This document shows positions 58,750 through 64,000 of a DNA stretch of 64,000 bases, one piece after another. The stretch's first letter is position 1, and every line of letters starts with the position of its first letter. The notes below the pieces were generated by a model, which saw nothing but the letters and a program-made list of their open reading frames with translations, ran no database searches and was not told the origin of the DNA. The stretch comes from Lachancea kluyveri NRRL Y-12651 (taxonomy: Eukaryota; Ascomycota; Saccharomycetes; Saccharomycetales; Saccharomycetaceae), in the NCBI GenBank assembly GCA_000149225.2, contig CM000690.1, positions 310,001-374,000 on the forward strand, written 5' to 3'. The position numbers and the translations under genes are program-made.

Positions 58750-58788
58750 ACGAAAACAAACATATGGCTATCGGTATTTTCTTACAGG

Positions 58789-58993
58789 ATATCGGAATAT
58801 CAATCAACTATTGCGTATCGACTAGTATTTGTATTATTAGTATGTTATCGTATACGATGTATGGTGACGATATTGGAACGAAATAAAACTATCGTCTATA
58901 GAGTAGCACCTGTATTATCGTGTTTAGTGTTAAAAGATGACATAGATGATGAGAAGTTGTTGTCGAAGGTGGTGGAAGCTGAAACACAGAGAT
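58789..58993 (+). repeat. Two older partial delta-type LTRs
   Basis: Two consecutive 5'-part LTR pieces, about 58789-58870 and 58871-58993, in plus orientation. Both are recognisable by the ACTAGTATT...TACTAG-type core and GTGGAAGCTGAAAC in the second, but are more diverged than the copies that follow. They are old fossils without coding content. Confidence 0.75.
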
Positions 58994-59275
58994 TGTTGGA
59001 ACGAAATACAACTATCGACCATCGACTAGTATTCGTGTTACTAGTATATCATCATACACGGTGTTATAAGGTGACATAAAGAATGAGAAACAGTCATCTA
59101 AGTTAGTGGAAGCTGAAACGCAAGGATTGATAATTGTTGAAACGAAATACAACTATCGACCATCGACTAGTATTCGTGTTACTAGTATATCATCATACAC
59201 GGTGTTATAAGGTGACATAAAGAATGAGAAACAGTCATCTAAGTTAGTGGAAGCTGAAACGCAAGGATTGATAAT
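58994..59275 (+). repeat. Tandem 141-base duplication of the LTR 5' part
   Basis: Two copies, 58994-59134 and 59135-59275, each begin TGTTG and end GATTGATAAT. By eye they differ at one base. They lead directly into a complete LTR that shares the same first 141 bases, so the block is a threefold repeat of the LTR start. Recombination or slippage among LTRs is the likely origin. Confidence 0.9.
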
Positions 59276-59668
59276 TGTTGAAACGAAATACAACTATCGA
59301 CCATCGACTAGTATTCGTGTTACTAGTATATTATCACACACGGTGTTATAAGGTGACCTAAAGAATGAGAAACAGTCATCTAAATTAGTGGAAGCTGAAA
59401 CGCAAGGATTGATAATGTAATAGGATAACGAACCAGAAACATATAAAAGGAAAGAGGATATATGAATAATTGTATATAGAGTTATCGACTCTCTTTTCTG
59501 GATTCCTAGAAAGGTGAGGAGAGCTTCTAGTATAACCATATACCAATTATTATAGCCTTAACCAAAAATGGAATCTCAACAATTGTCCCAGTATTCACCT
59601 ATTTCTCAATTATAGCCTTAATCAAAAATGGAATCTCAACAATTGTCCCAATATTCACCTATTTCTCA
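59276..59668 (+). repeat. Delta-type LTR with a repeated end
   Basis: A 333-base LTR in plus orientation lies at 59276-59608, from TGTTGAAACG to TATTTCTCA. It is followed by a second copy of the last 60 bases (59609-59668). It is of the longer subtype, like the inner LTR at 54823. No internal region is present. It sits 117 bases upstream of tRNA-Arg. Confidence 0.9.
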
Positions 59669-59784
59669 ATTAGTGTGCCTCTGTCATTGATAGAGGGGTA
59701 TTGCTTACTATCTATTTCTTCTATTAACCCCAGTAAATTATTATGAGGTATAAACCAAAATTTTTAGGGTAAGTTGTATGTTTC

Positions 59785-59856
59785 GCTTGCGTGGCGTAAT
59801 GGCAACGCGTCTGACTTCTAATCAGAAGATTCTGGGTTCGACCCCCAGCGTGAGTG
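59785..59856 (+). tRNA. tRNA-Arg(UCU)
   Basis: A 72-nt cloverleaf, identical by eye to the tRNA-Arg at 30678-30749: GCTTGCG ... CGTGAGT, anticodon TCT, T arm GGTTCGACCCC. No tRNA-Asp follows it here. A T run follows (TTCTTTTTT). Confidence 0.97.
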
Positions 59857-60033
59857 TTCTTTTTTAGCTTGAGTTTTCATTGTAATGTGACTCTCAAGAT
59901 CTTGCTGTTTTTTTTTTATTTTTTATTTTTTATTTTTTTTCTTTTCTCATTTTACAATAGTGTTCATTCGTCATCCCCCATATTCTGTTACAACTGTCTA
60001 AACTTATCGATCTCATTTACATTAGTAACTGAA

Positions 60034-61191
60034 ATGGTCAACCTCAACTTCATCCCGCCGAAAAATTGCCGTGACTATTACCTGGCTTTGGGCTTAGAAG
60101 GCTCTGCAAATAAGCTTGGTGTTGGAATCATCAAGCATCCAGTCCTTCCACAACATAAAAACAGTGATCTTTCCCATGATTGTAGAGTTGAAATACTATC
60201 AAACATTAGGGATACCTATGTCACGCCTCCAGGCGAAGGCTTTTTGCCGCGTGATACTGCCAGACATCACAGAAACTGGGTGGTAAGGCTAATACGCCGT
60301 GCTATGGACGAAGCAGGAATTTCTCGTCCCCAGGAGCTGGATGTCATTTGTTTCACAAAAGGCCCTGGGATGGGTGCTCCGTTACACTCTGTAGTGATTG
60401 CGGCCAGAACTTTGTCTTTGATGTGGGACGTTCCACTAGTGGGTGTCAATCATTGCGTTGGTCACATCGAGATGGGCAGGGAAATTACTAAAGCTGAAAA
60501 TCCCGTGGTTTTATACGTTAGCGGAGGTAATACCCAGGTTATTGCGTACTCAGAGAAGCGTTATAGGATCTTTGGTGAGACCTTAGATATCGCAATCGGT
60601 AATTGTTTGGACAGATTTGCCCGTACTTTGAAAATTTCTAATTATCCTTCTCCAGGTTATAATATCGAACAGCTGGCAAATAAATCTGAAAACAAGGATG
60701 AACTAGTGGAATTACCTTATACGGTGAAAGGCATGGATTTGTCCATGAGTGGTATTTTAGCATATATTGATTCTTTGGCGAAGGACCTCTTTAAGAAAAA
60801 CATTAAGAATAAGATTTTGTTTGATCCAGAGACTGGGCATCAAAGAGTCACTGTAGAGGATCTATGCTATTCTTTACAAGAAAATCTGTTTGCAATGCTG
60901 GTAGAAATTACCGAGCGTGCTATGGCTCACGTCAACTCTAACCAAGTTTTAATTGTAGGAGGTGTTGGCTGCAACGTTAGACTTCAAGAAATGATGGCTG
61001 CCATGTGCCAAGATAGGGCTAATGGACAGGTCCACGCCACAGATGAGAGGTTTTGTATTGACAATGGTGTGATGATAGCACACGCGGGTCTACTGCAATA
61101 TAGGATGGGTGACATCGTAAAGGACCTAAGTGAAACAGTTGTCACCCAAAAGTTTAGAACTGACGAAGTTTATGTTGCATGGAGAGAATAA
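60034..61191 (+). CDS. KAE1: Kae1, KEOPS complex tRNA t6A synthase
   Basis: This 385-residue ASKHA-fold protein matches Kae1 (386 in S. cerevisiae), the catalytic subunit of the KEOPS complex that makes t6A37 on ANN-decoding tRNAs. The metal-binding [10 protein letters not shown] (H-x3-H) lies near residue 140, followed by [14 protein letters not shown], and further NCLDRFART and the C-terminal [15 protein letters not shown]. The frame is open upstream to 59854 through the tRNA tail and poly-T, but without an ATG; the ATG at 60034 gives the conserved start [13 protein letters not shown]1 is on the other side of the tRNA genes. Confidence 0.97.
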   Translation: MVNLNFIPPKNCRDYYLALGLEGSANKLGVGIIKHPVLPQHKNSDLSHDCRVEILSNIRDTYVTPPGEGFLPRDTARHHRNWVVRLIRRAMDEAGISRPQELDVICFTKGPGMGAPLHSVVIAARTLSLMWDVPLVGVNHCVGHIEMGREITKAENPVVLYVSGGNTQVIAYSEKRYRIFGETLDIAIGNCLDRFARTLKISNYPSPGYNIEQLANKSENKDELVELPYTVKGMDLSMSGILAYIDSLAKDLFKKNIKNKILFDPETGHQRVTVEDLCYSLQENLFAMLVEITERAMAHVNSNQVLIVGGVGCNVRLQEMMAAMCQDRANGQVHATDERFCIDNGVMIAHAGLLQYRMGDIVKDLSETVVTQKFRTDEVYVAWRE

Positions 61192-61460
61192 ATAGAAAAC
61201 TGTAATATATAAAGCATAGAATTGGGTCAAAACAAAATTATGTGTGTAAATTCATCGATGACAGAAGGCCGGTCGATGGCGTGGGCTGGAAACAAATCGT
61301 TTTTACAGCTTATCGAACACCCGTCATTGGTGATATGATAAATCGTATTCCACAATTTTTGTTTTACTTTAAATATTTGTTTGCTGCTGTCATCTGATAC
61401 AACATTTACTGACATTTAAAATTTCAAAACCGCTTAGTACCAACTGTTTTTAGCATTGCT

Positions 61461-62270
61461 ATGCCCGAATCCTTAGATTACTGTTTAGATCAACTTACAC
61501 AATGTGCAAGCTCCATATCGACACTTTACTTCAAGCCTCCAGGGATTTTCCATAACGCAATAGTCAACAATGGAAACACCTCCCACGCCGATTTAATTAC
61601 AAGGCTTATCAGGGATGGTGATCCTAAGGAAGAACTCTCACTATACATAATTGATAAAGAGGGATTCCCGAGAAGAAAAGATGGCAAACGTGGTATCTTT
61701 GACTACTTAACAGAACGTGAAGGAAACTTGAAGAGAAATAGGCGAATAGGTCTTGTGGACGAAAAACCGATAATACATGTGTCAAGAGACTACTACCTAC
61801 AACAGCACGAACAGGATACCAAGAGAAGAAAAACCAACAGAGACCTTATATTTGAGGACCCTAAAAATGAGGGAGGTGTATTCGATGTATTGCTAAGAAA
61901 ATTCGTTTCAGACGAACAAGTTAAAATGCTGTTGTATGCGTTACAAAACGGGAGTGTGATTACTGATGATGGTGGCGAGTCTATTGGAAGAAGGAAAACT
62001 ATGTTTGTAGAGGATTTCCCAATAGATTTAATATTAGATGTGTTGAAGGAGTTAGTTACACAGTGGCCTCTCGGGGAGTACCAAGCCAAATATGCACAGT
62101 TATTGAGCACATACCAGGAGATTGATTCTGAGATCCAGCAGTTAAAATCACAGATCGAGGAGCAGGAAGTCCAGCTGCAATCAAAACAGCCAAGTTCGAC
62201 TGTTGCCAAATTAATAGAAAAGGAAAAAAGGGAAATAGAAAAATTACAGATAGAGCTTTTGGAGCTTTGA
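61461..62270 (+). CDS. SPC34: Spc34, DASH/Dam1 complex subunit
   Basis: This 269-residue protein matches Spc34 (295 in S. cerevisiae) of the DASH complex. MPESLDYCLDQLTQCASSISTLYFKPPGIFHNAIV is the conserved N-terminus, followed by DPKEELSLYIID. The C-terminal 60 residues (YAQLLSTYQEIDSEIQQLKSQIEEQEVQLQSK and onward) form a coiled coil, which in the complex pairs with Spc19. The position between KAE1 and CAF4 agrees with YKR037C. Confidence 0.95.
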   Translation: MPESLDYCLDQLTQCASSISTLYFKPPGIFHNAIVNNGNTSHADLITRLIRDGDPKEELSLYIIDKEGFPRRKDGKRGIFDYLTEREGNLKRNRRIGLVDEKPIIHVSRDYYLQQHEQDTKRRKTNRDLIFEDPKNEGGVFDVLLRKFVSDEQVKMLLYALQNGSVITDDGGESIGRRKTMFVEDFPIDLILDVLKELVTQWPLGEYQAKYAQLLSTYQEIDSEIQQLKSQIEEQEVQLQSKQPSSTVAKLIEKEKREIEKLQIELLEL

Positions 62271-62511
62271 CGAAACATACAGGAGGCAACTCTGTAGGTG
62301 CTTTCTATCACTTCGATTTAGCAGTATAATTATCTCGTATATGGCGATTTTAGTTGTAATCGATAAATATCATTGGTCCAGGAAATGTTAAAAAAAAAAA
62401 AAACTTTGTAATTTGTGGATGGGGAAACGAAGCGAAATTAAGAACTTCTTGAAAAGCAAAAAAAAAGTAAAGGATTATTAACACAACAGTGCTTGAGAGA
62501 AGAATCAAATC

Positions 62512-64000
62512 ATGTCTGGCTCACCTAACGTTTCTTCTTCTGATCACTTTGCTCAATTCGGAAAGGCTCTGTCAACAACAGCATCTGCCCTGTTTGGATC
62601 ACAATCTATGGAAGATACAATTCTTTCTTATAGCAGCCCGTACAAGAAGTTGCTACACCAAACGATCACAAACTCTGGGTCTGATACTGCTCTGATGAAG
62701 ATGAATGGTACGGAAAGATCCTTTAAACGCAGTAAGAACTCCTCTTTTCAGGATTTGTACTCAGCAACAAATGGTAAATCATTCTTCAGCAACCGATTCA
62801 GCAATTCTAAAACAAGTTTCCAAGTACTAAGTTACCTAAGTGATGACATGTTGTATGATGTGCCAACAGGTGAGAACAAGGATCCAAGAAATAAGAAATT
62901 GCTAACCGAAAATGGAGAGAAGAGCAAGAAAAAGAAGAAAAGTAAACATGATAATAATGAACCATCGTTATTTCAAGGTTTTGAAGCCTCCTTGCCTGTA
63001 ATCAATGAAACTATAGATATTCAACATAGAATTATAAAAAACAAGGACATTAAATCGATAAAGGAAAATGAGGAAGAAGAGGAAGGGATCGGATCATTAC
63101 AAGCAAACAATGAAAATGTACAACAAGAAGAATTTTCCTTACCGCAAGGGGTGAAACTAGAGAAAATCAATAGCTCATATTCGGTCAACTTTTTGAAAAC
63201 TATTTCTCAGGAAATCACAAACAGCCTTGATCTCTTAGAAATCCAAAAGAACTTAGCCGCCAGTGAAATTCGAGAAATAGATTTAAAGCTAGAAAAATTG
63301 AAAATGATGCGTGAGTTGGTATTCAAAAGAGTTGCAAAAGTGGAACAAAATGAGTTGTTTTTGGAAAGGCATTTAATTAGTGTAAGGGACCGAATTGATA
63401 TGATTCAAGAGTATGGCCTAGAACAAGAAGAAGGAGAAGAAGAAGATGATGAGGAAGCTGACAAGAGCGCATATACAAAAGATCACTTATCAGCACACTC
63501 TGACGATGATCTCACGGGACAAATTGGGTTCACAACTGCGGCTACAACGCCTGTAGATTTACCCTCGTCTAATTCTACAAACTCTGATTCTACAAAAGTT
63601 GGAGACAAATACGACAACAAAGAGGAAGAAGAAGGAGAAGAGGCACCTGCATTGATGAGCAAATCAATATATCAAAAGCTACAGAAGAACCCTCCTCAAT
63701 CGCAAGCAAGCACTTTAAAGAGGCATCAACATTCGAAGAAAAAACAACAACAGCAGGAACATCCTCACTATAACCACCACAACAGACACAGAAAAACTTA
63801 CCCAACACTGCAACAGTACTACGAACCTGGTAGCAAAATATCATCTTTTGCGAAGGCTCATGAAGAAAGTATAACGTGTCTAGACTTTGACATGCCATTT
63901 GGTACCATGTGTACAGCTGGGAAGTTGGATCACACTATAAAAGTTTGGGACCTAAGTAAGCAAAAACAGACCGCCCTAATGTCCGGTCATTTGGCGACAA
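62512..64000 (+). CDS. CAF4: Caf4/Mdv1-like mitochondrial fission adaptor (N-terminal part)
   Basis: The frame from the ATG at 62512 stays open for 496 codons to the window end. The protein matches the Caf4/Mdv1 pair, which link Fis1 to the dynamin Dnm1 at mitochondria. The N-terminus SDHFAQFGKALSTTASALFGS resembles the Mdv1 start (GKTLSTTASAF). A helical Fis1-binding part is followed by a coiled coil near residues 220-305, then acidic and basic low-complexity stretches, and the first WD40 repeat near 450-485 (CLDFDMPFGTMCTAGKLDHTIKVWDLSKQ). The position next to SPC34 agrees with CAF4 (YKR036C). CAF4 and MDV1 are duplicates, so one gene here is expected to do both jobs. The C-terminal WD40 propeller is outside the window. 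Confidence 0.93.
   Translation, partial: MSGSPNVSSSDHFAQFGKALSTTASALFGSQSMEDTILSYSSPYKKLLHQTITNSGSDTALMKMNGTERSFKRSKNSSFQDLYSATNGKSFFSNRFSNSKTSFQVLSYLSDDMLYDVPTGENKDPRNKKLLTENGEKSKKKKKSKHDNNEPSLFQGFEASLPVINETIDIQHRIIKNKDIKSIKENEEEEEGIGSLQANNENVQQEEFSLPQGVKLEKINSSYSVNFLKTISQEITNSLDLLEIQKNLAASEIREIDLKLEKLKMMRELVFKRVAKVEQNELFLERHLISVRDRIDMIQEYGLEQEEGEEEDDEEADKSAYTKDHLSAHSDDDLTGQIGFTTAATTPVDLPSSNSTNSDSTKVGDKYDNKEEEEGEEAPALMSKSIYQKLQKNPPQSQASTLKRHQHSKKKQQQQEHPHYNHHNRHRKTYPTLQQYYEPGSKISSFAKAHEESITCLDFDMPFGTMCTAGKLDHTIKVWDLSKQKQTALMSGHLAT

Noticed and set aside
59854-60033. N-terminal extension of KAE1 (Phe-rich)
   Set aside because: It has no ATG start, runs through the tRNA tail and poly-T, and Kae1 proteins begin at MVNLNF.

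Overview
The window is nuclear DNA of a budding yeast of the family Saccharomycetaceae. Nearly every gene has a clear S. cerevisiae counterpart, the genes are compact and mostly intronless, and the few introns carry the yeast TACTAAC branch site. Gene order is the strongest clue. S. cerevisiae chromosome II genes (YBR049 down to YBR030) and chromosome IV genes (YDR027 down to YDR012) are interleaved here into a single series, nearly all in the expected relative orientation. That zipper pattern is expected of a lineage that split before the whole-genome duplication. The close protein similarity points to the Zygosaccharomyces/Torulaspora side, but the genus is inference.

Layout. 0-24 kb: VPS54 (partial), REB1, RPS11 (one intron), FMP23, ZTA1, GIP1, SES1, tRNA-Val, ATG31, FAL1, DAS2, TCM62, GCV1, an amino-acid permease, QDR3 and CST26. 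25-30 kb: FAT1, FIG1 and ATP3 on the minus strand. 30-32.4 kb: a tRNA-Arg/tRNA-Asp pair and a cluster of Ty1/Ty2-like delta LTRs. 32.4-49.6 kb: KCS1, DAD1, a solo LTR, tRNA-Ile, a HED1-like meiotic gene, a FEX fluoride exporter, PDX3 (with an intron), RAD61, PSF1, a METTL16-type RNA methyltransferase, HMT1 and RPL4. 49.9-53.9 kb: a JEN-type carboxylate transporter and RKM3. 54-60 kb: two more LTR clusters with tRNA-Lys, tRNA-Pro (with intron) and tRNA-Arg, enclosing GAP1. 60-64 kb: KAE1, SPC34 and a CAF4/MDV1 gene cut by the window end; with GAP1 these form the YKR039-YKR036 block, so synteny changes between RKM3 and GAP1.

The genes are mostly housekeeping and do not form one pathway. Themes that recur are the DASH complex (DAD1, SPC34), meiosis and sporulation (HED1-like with a URS1 site, GIP1 with two Ndt80-type sites), mitochondrial functions (ATP3, TCM62, GCV1, FMP23) and plasma-membrane transport (two amino-acid permeases, QDR3, JEN, FEX).

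I see no wholly new system. The most notable items are a METTL16 homologue, a family absent from S. cerevisiae, in a genome whose two visible mRNA introns both use a +4T donor site; an intron in PDX3; a divergent HED1 with intact meiotic control; nested and tandem LTR structures upstream of tRNA genes; and a substitution in the Kcs1 PxxxDxKxG signature.
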